64,000 nt of DNA from Taibaiella koreensis (GCF_003545715.1 NZ_QVNU01000001.1:682001-746000), one strand, 5' to 3'; numbered from the stretch's first letter, positions 35,075 through 42,614 are shown. Translations and numbers: made by a program. The notes: generated from the sequence alone by a model not told the origin.

Positions 35075-35082
35075 CAAATATA
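35075..35082 (-). promoter_or_regulatory. -7 promoter element for the secreted protein gene
   Basis: TATATTTG on the reverse strand, exact consensus match, 31 bp before the ATG at 35043. Confidence 0.6.
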
Positions 35083-35314
35083 AACGATGGCTTCCGTGTT
35101 TCAGCTAATGGTGGCCGATTTGATGCAAAGATAAAATGCTGCGGTTGTATGGCTTATGCTTGTAACGCTTCATTAGGGCAAAGATAGCAGGCCGCTCTGC
35201 CGCAATGGTGTTCCTTTGAGATATGCCTCAAAGCAATATAAATCCGCATGATGGTGTATCATATCCGCAAAAGCAGGGTGGGCATAACTGACGGGCATTG
35301 ATCGCCGTTAACAA

Positions 35315-35344
35315 CGAAAGCTGCCCTTCAAAAGGCAGCTTTCG
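35315..35344 (-). terminator. Intrinsic terminator of the thiolase gene
   Basis: Perfect CGAAAGCTGCC / GGCAGCTTTCG stem with an 8-nt loop, 22 bp past the thiolase stop; the T tract is short. Confidence 0.7.
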
Positions 35345-35366
35345 TATCTATATCAGATGTTGACGA

Positions 35367-36545
35367 TTACAGTCTTTCGATCACGACAGCGCTGGCGCCG
35401 CCACCGCCGTTGCAGATGCCTGCAGCGCCGATCTTAGCGTTCTTTTGTTCCAGCACATTCAATAGTGTAACGATAATACGGGCCCCGCTGGCGCCCAGGG
35501 GATGGCCCAGGGAAACAGCGCCGCCGTTCACATTCACCTGCTCCGGCTTCAGCTTCATCAGCTCGCAGTTGGCCAGGCCTACTACGCTGAAGGCTTCGTT
35601 GAGCTCAAAATATTCAACTTCTTCCATCTTCAGACCGGCCTTGGCTACAGCCTTAGGAACGGCTTTTGAAGGAGAAGTGGTGAACCATTCAGGCGCTTGC
35701 TCTGCATCGGCATAACCGCGAATCACGGCCAGGGGCTTCAGACCCAGGGCTTCGGCCTTTTCACGGCTCATGAGTACCACAGCAGCCGCGCCATCGTTCA
35801 TCGTAGAGGCATTGGCAGCGGTTACGGAACCACCTTTTACAAAGGCAGAATTCAATGTGGGGATCTTATCGAATTTCACGTTGAAGGGCTCTTCGTCTTT
35901 AGCAAAAACAACCGGATCACCTTTACGCTGAGGTATCTCAACCGGTACGATCTCGTTGGCAAAACGGCCTTCGTTTACGGAAGCCTGGCTGCGCTGGTAG
36001 CTCTGGATCGCAAAAGCGTCCTGGTCCTCGCGGCTGATCTTCATTTCGGCAGCCGTATTTTCTGCGGCATTGCCCATGGCATAATTATGATAAACATCGG
36101 TCAGGCCGTCTTTGGCCAGACCATCTATCAGCTTCACATCACCGTATTTGCTGCCCCAGCGCAGGTTGGGACTGTAAAAAGGCACATTGCTCATGCTTTC
36201 CATACCGCCAGCAACCACTACTTCGGCATCGCCCAGCATAATGGACTGCGCGCCCTGGGTGATCGCTTTCATACCGCTCGCGCACACTTTATTTACCGTG
36301 GTGCAATTCACATCATCGGGCAGGCCGGCAAATTTAGCTGCCTGGCGGGCCGGAGCCTGTCCGAGATTAGCCTGCATTACCGCACCCATCAATACGTCGT
36401 CTACTTCCTTAGGGTCCAGTTTAATTCTTTCCAAAGCACCTTTAATCGCTATAGCGCCTAGCTGTGTGGCCGAAAAATCCTTCAGAGAGCCGCCCCAGCT
36501 GCCAATAGGCGTCCGTACTGCGGATACGATAACTACTTCTTTCAT
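35367..36545 (-). CDS. Acetyl-CoA C-acetyltransferase / acyltransferase (thiolase)
   Basis: A 392-residue cytosolic thiolase. Catalytic residues are all visible: acyl-accepting Cys88 in NKVCASGMKA, His348 in SLGHPLGASGAR, and Cys378 in GICNGGGGAS, plus NEAFSVV near 314. Length and spacing fit the acetoacetyl-CoA thiolase (AtoB/PhaA) side better than the long-chain FadA side, but substrate range is not certain. It could work in sequence with the 3-hydroxyacyl-CoA dehydrogenase at 8796, although the genes are 26 kb apart. Own promoter and terminator. Confidence 0.94.
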   Translation of the reverse strand: MKEVVIVSAVRTPIGSWGGSLKDFSATQLGAIAIKGALERIKLDPKEVDDVLMGAVMQANLGQAPARQAAKFAGLPDDVNCTTVNKVCASGMKAITQGAQSIMLGDAEVVVAGGMESMSNVPFYSPNLRWGSKYGDVKLIDGLAKDGLTDVYHNYAMGNAAENTAAEMKISREDQDAFAIQSYQRSQASVNEGRFANEIVPVEIPQRKGDPVVFAKDEEPFNVKFDKIPTLNSAFVKGGSVTAANASTMNDGAAAVVLMSREKAEALGLKPLAVIRGYADAEQAPEWFTTSPSKAVPKAVAKAGLKMEEVEYFELNEAFSVVGLANCELMKLKPEQVNVNGGAVSLGHPLGASGARIIVTLLNVLEQKNAKIGAAGICNGGGGASAVVIERL

Positions 36546-36572
36546 TGTTGCGTTATTTTTTTAAAAACGGGA

Positions 36573-36580
36573 CAAATGTA
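36573..36580 (-). promoter_or_regulatory. -7 promoter element for the thiolase gene
   Basis: TACATTTG on the reverse strand, exact consensus match, 27 bp before the ATG at 36545. Confidence 0.6.
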
Positions 36581-36692
36581 GGTAATTTACTGAACTGTCA
36601 TTCACTAATTAGTGCAACAATGGTATCAATAAAATCACTATAGATAAGCATTGCAGGCTTGTTCACAGGCTTTTATAAGCATAGCGACATTG

Positions 36693-36723
36693 AAAAAGCG
36701 ATTGCCAGGAGACAATCGCTTTT
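36693..36723 (-). terminator. Intrinsic terminator of ffh
   Basis: AAAAAGCGATTG / CAATCGCTTTT with an 8-nt loop, about 50 bp past the ffh stop on the reverse strand. Confidence 0.85.
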
Positions 36724-36773
36724 GGTAATGAAAAAGTTGGTTACAGGCGCGAATGGCGCCATCACGCCTGCTT

Positions 36774-38126
36774 TTAGCGCTTGCCGCTAAATAGGTTAGG
36801 CATACCCATACCCGGCATACCCATACCGCCCATGCCCTTGAATTTGTTCATCTGCTTCATCATGCCGCGCATTTGCTCAAACTGCTTCATAAAGGCATTC
36901 ATTTCGGCGATATCCTTGCCGGCGCCTGTAGCAATGCGTTTGCGGCGGGCGGGGGTAATAATATCGGGATTACGTCGCTCGTCAGGTGTCATCGAATCGA
37001 TCATAGCTTCTATCCCCTTGAAGGCGTCGTCGCTGATGTCGATATCCTTAATCGCTTTGCCCACACCGGGTATCATGGCCAGCAGGTCTTTGATATTACC
37101 CATCTTTTTGATCTGGCCCAGCTGGGTTTTAAAGTCTTCAAAGTCAAATTTATTGGCCCTGATCTTCTTCTCTATCTTTTTAGCTTCTTCTTCGTCGAAT
37201 TGATCCTGCGCACGTTCTACCAGGGAGATAATATCGCCCATGCCCAGGATACGCTGCGCCATACGCTCGGGATAGAACACATCGAGCGTATCGAGCTTCT
37301 CGCCCATGCTCACAAACTTGATGGGCTTATCGACCGTGTATTTGATCGATAGTGCCGCACCGCCGCGGGTATCGCCGTCGAGCTTGGTGAGCACCACGCC
37401 GGTAAAGTCGAGGCGGTCGTTAAAGGCCTTGGCCGTATTAACGGCATCCTGGCCGGTCATGGAGTCTACCACGAAAAGGATCTCCGCGGGTTGCACTGCA
37501 GCCTTGAGGTTGGCGACCTCGGTCATCATGGCCTCATCTACCGCCAGGCGGCCGGCCGTATCGATGATCACCACGCCGTTACCATCCTGCTTCGCCTTTG
37601 CGATGGCGTTTTGTGCGATCTGTACTACATCTTTGTTCTCAGGCTCGCTGTACACCGGCACCTTGATCTGCTCGCCCAGCACATGCAGCTGGTTAATCGC
37701 TGCCGGACGATAGACGTCGCCTGCCACGAGCAGCGGCTTTTTGTGCTTTTTGCTGTTGAGGTAATTGGCCAGCTTGCCGGAGAAAGTCGTTTTACCGGAA
37801 CCTTGCAGGCCCGCGATAAGAATGATGGTGGGTTTGGTAGAAAGGTCCAGCTCTACCTCTGTACCGCCCATCAGCTCGGCCAGCTCGTCTTTCACGATCT
37901 TGACCATGAGCTGACCGGGAGAAACGGCGGTCAGCACTTTTTCACCCAGGGCCTTATCTTTTACCTTATCGGTAAATTCCTTGGCAATCTTATAGTTCAC
38001 GTCGGCATCGACCAATGCGCGGCGTATTTCTTTTACGGTGGTGGCTACATTGATCTCTGAAATGCGTCCTTCGCCTTTAAGAAGCTTAAACGCCGAGTCG
38101 AGCCGTTCACTGAGATTATCAAACAT
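36774..38126 (-). CDS. ffh: Signal recognition particle protein Ffh
   Basis: A 450-residue GTPase that, with 4.5S RNA, delivers nascent membrane proteins to FtsY. From ATG 38126: N domain (MFDNLSERLDSAFKLLKGEG), G domain with GLQGSGKTT at 106-114, DTAGRLA near 187, TKLDGDTRGG near 245, and an M domain rich in methionine (MKQFEQMRGMMKQMNKFKGMGGMG). The tail is a Gly/Met-rich GGMGMPGMGMPNLFSGKR, typical of Bacteroidota Ffh. An upstream in-frame ATG (38156) lies next to the promoter element and is not used. Confidence 0.97.
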   Translation of the reverse strand: MFDNLSERLDSAFKLLKGEGRISEINVATTVKEIRRALVDADVNYKIAKEFTDKVKDKALGEKVLTAVSPGQLMVKIVKDELAELMGGTEVELDLSTKPTIILIAGLQGSGKTTFSGKLANYLNSKKHKKPLLVAGDVYRPAAINQLHVLGEQIKVPVYSEPENKDVVQIAQNAIAKAKQDGNGVVIIDTAGRLAVDEAMMTEVANLKAAVQPAEILFVVDSMTGQDAVNTAKAFNDRLDFTGVVLTKLDGDTRGGAALSIKYTVDKPIKFVSMGEKLDTLDVFYPERMAQRILGMGDIISLVERAQDQFDEEEAKKIEKKIRANKFDFEDFKTQLGQIKKMGNIKDLLAMIPGVGKAIKDIDISDDAFKGIEAMIDSMTPDERRNPDIITPARRKRIATGAGKDIAEMNAFMKQFEQMRGMMKQMNKFKGMGGMGMPGMGMPNLFSGKR

Positions 38127-38153
38127 TTGCGGTGATCCTTTTTTTGAAGGATG

Positions 38154-38161
38154 CAAAGGTA
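38154..38161 (-). promoter_or_regulatory. -7 promoter element for ffh
   Basis: TACCTTTG on the reverse strand, exact consensus match, 27 bp before the ATG at 38126. It separates ffh from the RiPP operon upstream. Confidence 0.6.
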
Positions 38162-38245
38162 ATTAAATTGTCGTATTGTTTAATAAGGCATCTTTTCCCG
38201 TCTCCGGGTAGCAGGAGGCTTTGTGGCTGTTCCCCTGTCGCATCG

Positions 38246-38956
38246 TCAGATCAAAATTTCATCATCCACCAGCTCTTCGGGAATGTCTTCGACTGCCCGT
38301 CGTTCGAGCAAGGCCTCGGCTGTGGCGGCATCGACAGGGTAGCAGCGGAGCCTGCCGCTATAATACAGCACATAATATCCCGGTGCTACGGGCACATCGG
38401 GCGCAGGCTGCGCAGCATCGTAGGTGACCATGGCTTCCACCAGGGCAGTAGCATCATAAGTAAGATGCACTACCCGCGCAAGCGGATGCAGGGTGAAAAA
38501 ATCATCGTTGACATAGCTGGTCTCATCCTTGTCAAAACGAATGTCGTTGAGCGCATCGTCGATATTCAGCACATCTTCCAGGAAGGGCATGTCCAGCTGA
38601 CCTGCGGCGATCTTCTTTTTAAGGAAATCGCTGAAGAAGCCGATCTCGTCCTTGAACTGGAAAGATGTTCTGGGATAAGCTTTCCAGAACTCATGCAGCA
38701 GGGGCATCAGTTGCGGGTGTATGATCTTCAGCGTGTAGTTCATCAGCATAGTGAGCGGCGTGAGGCGGTTCATCTGGTACAGCATGTAATTGGCCTTCAT
38801 GCTTTTCTGCTGTATCATGCCCAGTAGCCGGTTCCGCTCTTTTTCTGTAAGGCTGTATTTCTGCTCCAGCGATGCGGGATCTTTATAATAGGCCTGGCCG
38901 ATGAGGGGGCTGGAGATGATCTCGGCCAGGGCTTCCTGAAACGACTTAAGCGACAT
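38246..38956 (-). CDS. MNIO partner protein (HvfC/BufC/ChrI-like role)
   Basis: A 236-residue cytosolic protein that begins inside the MNIO gene (ATG at 38954-38956, stop of the MNIO at 38946-38948: 11-bp overlap), so the two are translationally coupled. The first 55 residues (SFQEALAEIISSPLIGQAYY, DPASLEQKYSLTEKERNRLL) look like the small helical domain that opens many RiPP partner proteins; the middle is helical with aromatic residues, and the C-terminal 60 residues form a beta-rich piece (PGYYVLYYSGRLRCYPVD). In known MNIO systems the enzyme needs such a partner, which binds the leader peptide. Family membership is inferred mainly from context; I cannot assign it to DUF2063 with certainty. 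Confidence 0.72.
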   Translation of the reverse strand: MSLKSFQEALAEIISSPLIGQAYYKDPASLEQKYSLTEKERNRLLGMIQQKSMKANYMLYQMNRLTPLTMLMNYTLKIIHPQLMPLLHEFWKAYPRTSFQFKDEIGFFSDFLKKKIAAGQLDMPFLEDVLNIDDALNDIRFDKDETSYVNDDFFTLHPLARVVHLTYDATALVEAMVTYDAAQPAPDVPVAPGYYVLYYSGRLRCYPVDAATAEALLERRAVEDIPEELVDDEILI

Positions 38957-39839
38957 GTTGCGGTGTTTTGTGTTTATTCCAGATGTTCCTAGCTTTATTG
39001 AGCTGGTTGGCGACGCTCTCAAATCCTATTTCGGGAATATAGGATTCATCGACCTCGAAGGTAATACCCCTGATCTGGGTACAACGGGGCAGCACATGAT
39101 CCAGCATTTGCCATACTTCTTCAGGAACAGCACCGGAGTGCGAATCGAGGTACATGCCACCGGCTTCATTGCCACCGGCGATATGGATCTCCTGCACGGT
39201 ACCAAGATCGAGCGCATCGACGAAAGTGAAAGGGTCGAAGTTGAAGTTGCGGCTATTGACATAGACATTGTGCAGGTCCAGCAGCAGGCCGCAGCCAGCC
39301 TCCTGGCACAGGTTTTTGAGGAATTCGGGTTCGGTCAGCTCCTCATCCGGTATTTCGGCAAAGTACACATTGTTCTCGATGAAGAAAGGCGTGCCCACCT
39401 GCTCTTTGATCAACCGTATCTTGGCGGCGATCATGTCCAGCGATTCCTTATCGTAGGGTACAGGAAGGGCCAGGCAGGTATTGTATTCCGGGTCATCACC
39501 CTGTATCAATTTCGAATAAGAAAGGTGATCACTATGCCAGTGAAAGCCGAATTCGTCGTGCAGCTGCAGCACATTGTCGAGGTATTCCTTATCGAAGTAA
39601 TCGGCCGAGCCCAGCGAGAAGCCTATGTGGTGGGCTACCAGGGGCCAACGTTGCGCCAGGCCACGGATCATTTCCCATTCTTTGGCCACCTGTAAAAACC
39701 GTCCCGGCTGTCCCGGTCCCTGGTCCTGGATCAGGATATCGGGCGTAAGCTCTATATAGTCGAGGGTATGCGGGTATAGGTCGAAATAAGGATCCAACGC
39801 GATGTTGTAGATCATACCTATTCCTGTAGGCGTGTTCAT
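38946..39839 (-). CDS. DUF692 multinuclear non-heme iron oxidative enzyme (MNIO), RiPP maturase
   Basis: A 297-residue TIM-barrel protein of the DUF692 family (MbnB, TglH, ChrH, BufB/HvfB). The expected iron ligands can be read: H70/H71 in AHHIGFSLGS, WHSDHLSY at 101-108, E155 in PFFIENN, D188 and H190 in LLLDLHNVYVNS, H219 in EIHIAGG, D232 and H234 in LDSHSG, and E252 in FEVDES. Characterised members use two or three irons and O2 to rebuild cysteine residues of a precursor peptide (oxazolone/thioamide, beta-carbon excision, thiooxazole and similar). It lies downstream of two Cys-rich precursor genes, past a terminator and without a promoter of its own that I can see, and overlaps its partner gene. 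Confidence 0.9.
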   Translation of the reverse strand: MNTPTGIGMIYNIALDPYFDLYPHTLDYIELTPDILIQDQGPGQPGRFLQVAKEWEMIRGLAQRWPLVAHHIGFSLGSADYFDKEYLDNVLQLHDEFGFHWHSDHLSYSKLIQGDDPEYNTCLALPVPYDKESLDMIAAKIRLIKEQVGTPFFIENNVYFAEIPDEELTEPEFLKNLCQEAGCGLLLDLHNVYVNSRNFNFDPFTFVDALDLGTVQEIHIAGGNEAGGMYLDSHSGAVPEEVWQMLDHVLPRCTQIRGITFEVDESYIPEIGFESVANQLNKARNIWNKHKTPQHVA

Positions 39840-39901
39840 AGCAATGGTTTTTGTTTGGAAGAACTAATATACAAAAAAGGAACGGGGTTCCGGCAGCAGA
39901 T

Positions 39902-39939
39902 AAAAAAGGAGCCTGATACGGTATGCGATCAGGCTCCGG
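39902..39939 (-). terminator. Intrinsic terminator between precursor genes and MNIO gene
   Basis: Perfect 10-bp stem GGAGCCTGAT / ATCAGGCTCC, followed on the reverse strand by TTTTTT. It lies 13 bp past the second precursor's stop and 60 bp before the MNIO start, so the enzyme genes would be expressed by read-through. Confidence 0.88.
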
Positions 39940-39952
39940 TAATCGTTATTGC

Positions 39953-40261
39953 TTAGCCGATAGGAGTGAAGTCTCCGGGCTGCGCAGGTTCCAGATGACA
40001 GTCTACCGTCTGTGCGATCACAGTGCAGTATTTCTGGGCTACGGTATTGTTTGCGCCGGAGAGGCAGGCGGGACAGCAGGGCATAACCGTACCCTGAGTA
40101 TCGCAGTTCAGTCCTACACTCTTGGGGCAGTTAGCTGTTTGGGCAACAATGGTGCCGGTGCCGCCTACAGGTATCTGAGCGCCGCCTTTAACGGCTGACA
40201 TATTCATTACGGTGTCTTTTGCAAGCTTTAATTGTTTCAGTTGCAGATGTTTCTTTTTCAT
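39953..40261 (-). CDS. Cys-rich RiPP precursor peptide, second of the pair
   Basis: A 102-residue peptide. The leader MKKKHLQLKQLKLAKDTV ends at the double glycine G26-G27 and follows the Bacteroidota pattern MKKKxLxLxxLxLxKxT[VI]. The core has seven cysteines (45, 53, 62, 63, 66, 79, 88) with the central DTQGTVMPCCPACLSGANNT. It is a close paralogue of the peptide at 40325 (same leader, same Cys pattern; the C-terminal tail differs). A similar motif occurs twice in the core: GTIVAQTANC before and CTVIAQTVDC after the CCPAC centre. The substrate role for the adjacent MNIO is inferred from gene order and Cys content. Start chosen at the MKKK Met; an extension of 20 residues upstream is open but unlike the paralogue. 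Confidence 0.85.
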   Translation of the reverse strand: MKKKHLQLKQLKLAKDTVMNMSAVKGGAQIPVGGTGTIVAQTANCPKSVGLNCDTQGTVMPCCPACLSGANNTVAQKYCTVIAQTVDCHLEPAQPGDFTPIG

Positions 40262-40324
40262 AAAAAACTCATTTTGGGGGTTTTCGTTTGGTTGAAATGA
40301 AATGTGTTGTTTTTTACTCAAGGC

Positions 40325-40618
40325 TTAGGCCTGCGGCGGATCGACCGGAATCAGGGTGCAGTCCATAGTCTGTTCGATAATGGTGCAGAATTGCTTTACC
40401 ACGGTATTGTTGGCGCCGGAGCGGCAACCGGGACAGCAAGGCATTACGGTACCTTGTGTATCAACACAGGTCCGCTGCATTGTCCTGGCACAGTCGGCGG
40501 TCTGGGCAATGATGCTACCCGTATCGTTAATGGGTGCACCGCCTTTAACAGACGACATGTTCAGCACGGTTTCCTTGTTCAGCTTCAGTTGCTGGAGTTG
40601 CAGATGCTTTTTTTTCAT
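40325..40618 (-). CDS. Cys-rich RiPP precursor peptide, first of the pair
   Basis: A 97-residue peptide with leader MKKKHLQLQQLKLNKETV and double glycine G26-G27. Core cysteines are at 43, 51, 61, 62, 65, 78 and 87, all matching the paralogue at 39953, with the identical stretch DTQGTVMPCCP and then GCRSGANNTV. Flanking motifs GSIIAQTADC and CTIIEQTMDC repeat the same pattern either side of the centre. It is the first gene of the operon; a -7 element is at 40715-40722, giving a leader transcript of about 90 nt. Ser and Thr are also present, so lanthionine-type chemistry is not excluded by the sequence, but no lanthionine synthetase gene is here. Confidence 0.86.
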   Translation of the reverse strand: MKKKHLQLQQLKLNKETVLNMSSVKGGAPINDTGSIIAQTADCARTMQRTCVDTQGTVMPCCPGCRSGANNTVVKQFCTIIEQTMDCTLIPVDPPQA

Positions 40619-40714
40619 GCAGAAAAATAGTTTAGGGTGTTTAATAATGGTCTTACTCTTTTCATGGATTTTCAGTGCCTCCATTCCTGTAGAATGCGCA
40701 TTAAACAAGATAAA

Positions 40715-40722
40715 CAAATGTA
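40715..40722 (-). promoter_or_regulatory. -7 promoter element for the RiPP precursor operon
   Basis: TACATTTG on the reverse strand, exact consensus match, 97 bp before the precursor ATG. A second identical box 20 bp further upstream could be an alternative start point or a repeated regulatory site. Confidence 0.55.
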
Positions 40723-40894
40723 ATGTTTCGCTTTCAAATGTAGCGGCATTCCTACTACTATTTTATACATTTCTGTAAATTGGTATGTTTTTCCCGGTTG
40801 ACGCTATTCTCCGAGTAAATAAATAGTTAAAATTAACATGTTTTATGTGATGGAGCGCATAATTGCGACTGGTTTTTACCTGGAAGTAAAAAAT

Positions 40895-40941
40895 AAAGCC
40901 TGCTTTGCGACCTTTATTAAAAGTCGCAAAGCAGGCTTTTT
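40895..40941 (-). terminator. Intrinsic terminator of the outer-membrane protein gene
   Basis: Perfect 17-bp stem (AAAGCCTGCTTTGCGAC and its complement) with an 11-nt loop and T tract on the reverse strand, 17 bp past the stop at 40958. Confidence 0.92.
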
Positions 40942-40957
40942 CCCGGTGGCGGGTCGT

Positions 40958-41512
40958 TTATAGCCTAAAAGAAACCCCGAGATTCAACGGAAAAGCCAGG
41001 GCGTCGGTAGTATTGAAAATATAACGGGGCGAGAGGTTGCCAAACACGCCGATATGGTGGTTGAAATAATGTGTGACACCGGCATCTATACCTGCGCTGA
41101 AGCCGGGATGGCTGCTCTGGCCGAGCAGCACCGCCTTGTTGACACCGGTAACCATACCTGCATGGACGCCGATGGAAACATCCAGGGCCCTATGATGAAA
41201 TACTTTCGCGATAAAAGCCGAAAAGGAAAACGCCGGATCGTAATAGGCGAAGCGATCCTTGTACTCCTGGCCCGTGACATCTATGGTGGTCAGCTCGCTC
41301 TTAACCTGGAAGAGATCGGCCCGTACACCTGCTTTCAGGGCCCCGAAGCTGATCGCAGCAGAGAACATACCCGAAGGTGCGGCAAAAAGGTTGGAAGCGT
41401 AGCCATTGCCCGATAGTCCGGCAAGAGCCAATCCGCCGCCCATAGAGAAGCTTATTTCTCTGGCTTGACAAAAGACAGGTAACAGCAGGAAAAGTAACAA
41501 CAACTTTTTCAT
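40958..41512 (-). CDS. Small outer-membrane beta-barrel protein
   Basis: A 184-residue protein: signal peptide MKKLLLLFLLLPVFCQARE, then repeated amphipathic strands (ISFSMGGGLALAGLSG, GMFSAAISFGALKAGVRADLF, YDPAFSFSAFIAKVFHHRALDVSIGVHAGM, FSAGIDAGVTHYF, LNLGVSFRL ending in Leu at the C-terminus). This is a small eight-stranded-type barrel such as OMP_b-brl; no specific family can be given. It lies 85 bp behind the Fur-family gene on the same strand and may be in its operon. It precedes the RiPP genes but is cut off from them by a strong terminator. Confidence 0.77.
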   Translation of the reverse strand: MKKLLLLFLLLPVFCQAREISFSMGGGLALAGLSGNGYASNLFAAPSGMFSAAISFGALKAGVRADLFQVKSELTTIDVTGQEYKDRFAYYDPAFSFSAFIAKVFHHRALDVSIGVHAGMVTGVNKAVLLGQSSHPGFSAGIDAGVTHYFNHHIGVFGNLSPRYIFNTTDALAFPLNLGVSFRL

Positions 41513-41597
41513 ACCGGCAAAAATAAGGATGCCTCCTTTCCCTTAAGTTTAAAAGTTGACAAATACCGGTTTTCAGGTAGGCTAATACAATGCCAGG

Positions 41598-42023
41598 CTA
41601 ATGATGATTGCATTTGTTGCAAATGCCTTGTACCGTAAGGCTCATCTCTTCGGCAGTATAGGCCTCCGGCAGCTGTAACGCCGGTAGCACCGTGCTGGGC
41701 AGGCAAGTCGTTTCGTCACATTGACGGCAGTGAAAATGGATATGCAGGTCGTGATGTGGCGTGTCCGGCCGGCACTCCTCGGCACACAACGCATATTTGG
41801 TAGCACCGGTACCGTCTTCTATGCTGTGTACCAGGTGATGCTCCTCGAAGGTTTTTAAAGTACGGTATACGGTAATGCGATCGGTATGCGACAGGCCTTT
41901 TTCCACGTCGGCCAGGCTTACGGCAGCTTCCCGGGCCACAAGGTATTCCAGCACCCGCAGCCGCATGGCCGTGGGACTAATGCGCTTGGCAGCCAGGGTC
42001 CGTTCGAGGTTGTGTGTTTGCAT
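41598..42023 (-). CDS. Fur family transcriptional regulator
   Basis: A 141-residue metalloregulator. Winged helix (about 1-75): AKRISPTAMRLRVLEYLV, VSLADVEKGLSHTDRITVYRTLKTFEEHHLVHSI. Dimerisation domain with HHDLHIHFHCRQC (about 88-100) and a second CNKC at the C-terminus, giving the two CxxC pairs of the structural zinc site. Subtype (Fur, Zur, PerR) cannot be told. The ATG at 42023 gives a normal N-terminus; a longer frame overlaps the tsaE start. Divergent from tsaE with a 51-bp gap, upstream of a barrel protein and the RiPP genes. Confidence 0.93.
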   Translation of the reverse strand: MQTHNLERTLAAKRISPTAMRLRVLEYLVAREAAVSLADVEKGLSHTDRITVYRTLKTFEEHHLVHSIEDGTGATKYALCAEECRPDTPHHDLHIHFHCRQCDETTCLPSTVLPALQLPEAYTAEEMSLTVQGICNKCNHH

Positions 42024-42074
42024 AGCCGATATAGCCGGTATGGGCGGTGTAAATTTTGCTAATTTGCACCGGTT

Positions 42075-42506
42075 ATGCAAATTTCCTACACTTTATCCAA
42101 TATACAAGCCGCTGCGGATCAATTCTGGCAATATGCGCATCAATATCGTGTGATCACCTTCAATGGCGGCCTGGGCGCGGGTAAGACCACCTTTACCAGG
42201 GCGCTGTGCGCTTTGCTGGGCGTGGTCGATGTGGTGAGCAGCCCTACCTTTTCGCTCATCAACGAGTATCATTTCAAGGATGCCGAAGGCCATGACCGCC
42301 TTATCTATCATTCCGACTGGTACCGGCTGCGCGATGAAGAAGAGGCGATACAGGCCGGTATTGAGGATATGCTGTCGACAGCAGATTCCTGGTGCTTTAT
42401 CGAATGGGCCGAACGTGCGCCCGGTCTGCTGCCGCAACATTATCTCGAAGTGCATTTCAATGTCGCGGAAGACGATTCGCGTACATTGGTCTTAAAAAAG
42501 CACTAG
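42075..42506 (+). CDS. tsaE: tRNA threonylcarbamoyladenosine biosynthesis ATPase TsaE
   Basis: A 143-residue P-loop protein that works with TsaB and TsaD to make the t6A37 modification of ANN-decoding tRNAs. Walker A NGGLGAGKTTFTRAL at about 30-44, then VSSPTFSLINEY near 54, IYHSDWYRLRDEEE near 77 and CFIEWAERAPGLLP near 107: the full TsaE signature set. Length is normal. tsaB and tsaD are not in the window. Confidence 0.96.
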   Translation: MQISYTLSNIQAAADQFWQYAHQYRVITFNGGLGAGKTTFTRALCALLGVVDVVSSPTFSLINEYHFKDAEGHDRLIYHSDWYRLRDEEEAIQAGIEDMLSTADSWCFIEWAERAPGLLPQHYLEVHFNVAEDDSRTLVLKKH

Positions 42507-42544
42507 TTTGTCGAAAGGGCCGGCTCTTTTGCCCGTGTATCCGC

Positions 42545-42552
42545 TACTTTTA
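42545..42552 (+). promoter_or_regulatory. -7-like promoter element for the ABC transporter operon
   Basis: TACTTTTA, one base from consensus, 62 bp before the ATG at 42615. Confidence 0.4.
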
Positions 42553-42597
42553 CCAACGTACACAATAAGCCAATAACGAGAACATTTTTCATCAACA

Positions 42598-42604
42598 AAG
42601 GAGG
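42598..42604 (+). promoter_or_regulatory. Strong Shine-Dalgarno sequence
   Basis: AAGGAGG followed by 10 nt and the ATG at 42615. A full anti-16S match is unusual in this window, where most start codons have no such site. Confidence 0.7.
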
Positions 42605-42614
42605 TAAACCAATT

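Larger units (their letters stand above)
35044..35366. other. 323-bp intergenic region
   Basis: Holds the -7 element for the gene to its left (35075-35082) and the terminator of the thiolase gene (35315-35344). Between them, 35083-35314, I see nothing coding or clearly structured. Confidence 0.5.
40619..40957. other. 339-bp intergenic region with RiPP promoter
   Basis: AT-rich spacer before the precursor genes. It holds two TACATTTG copies 20 bp apart (40715-40722 and 40735-40742, reverse strand) and the terminator of the gene at 40958 (40895-40941). No further gene is visible. Confidence 0.6.

Noticed and set aside
40262-40321. N-terminal extension of the second precursor to an upstream ATG
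   Set aside because: The extension has no counterpart in the paralogue, whose leader also begins MKKKHLQL.
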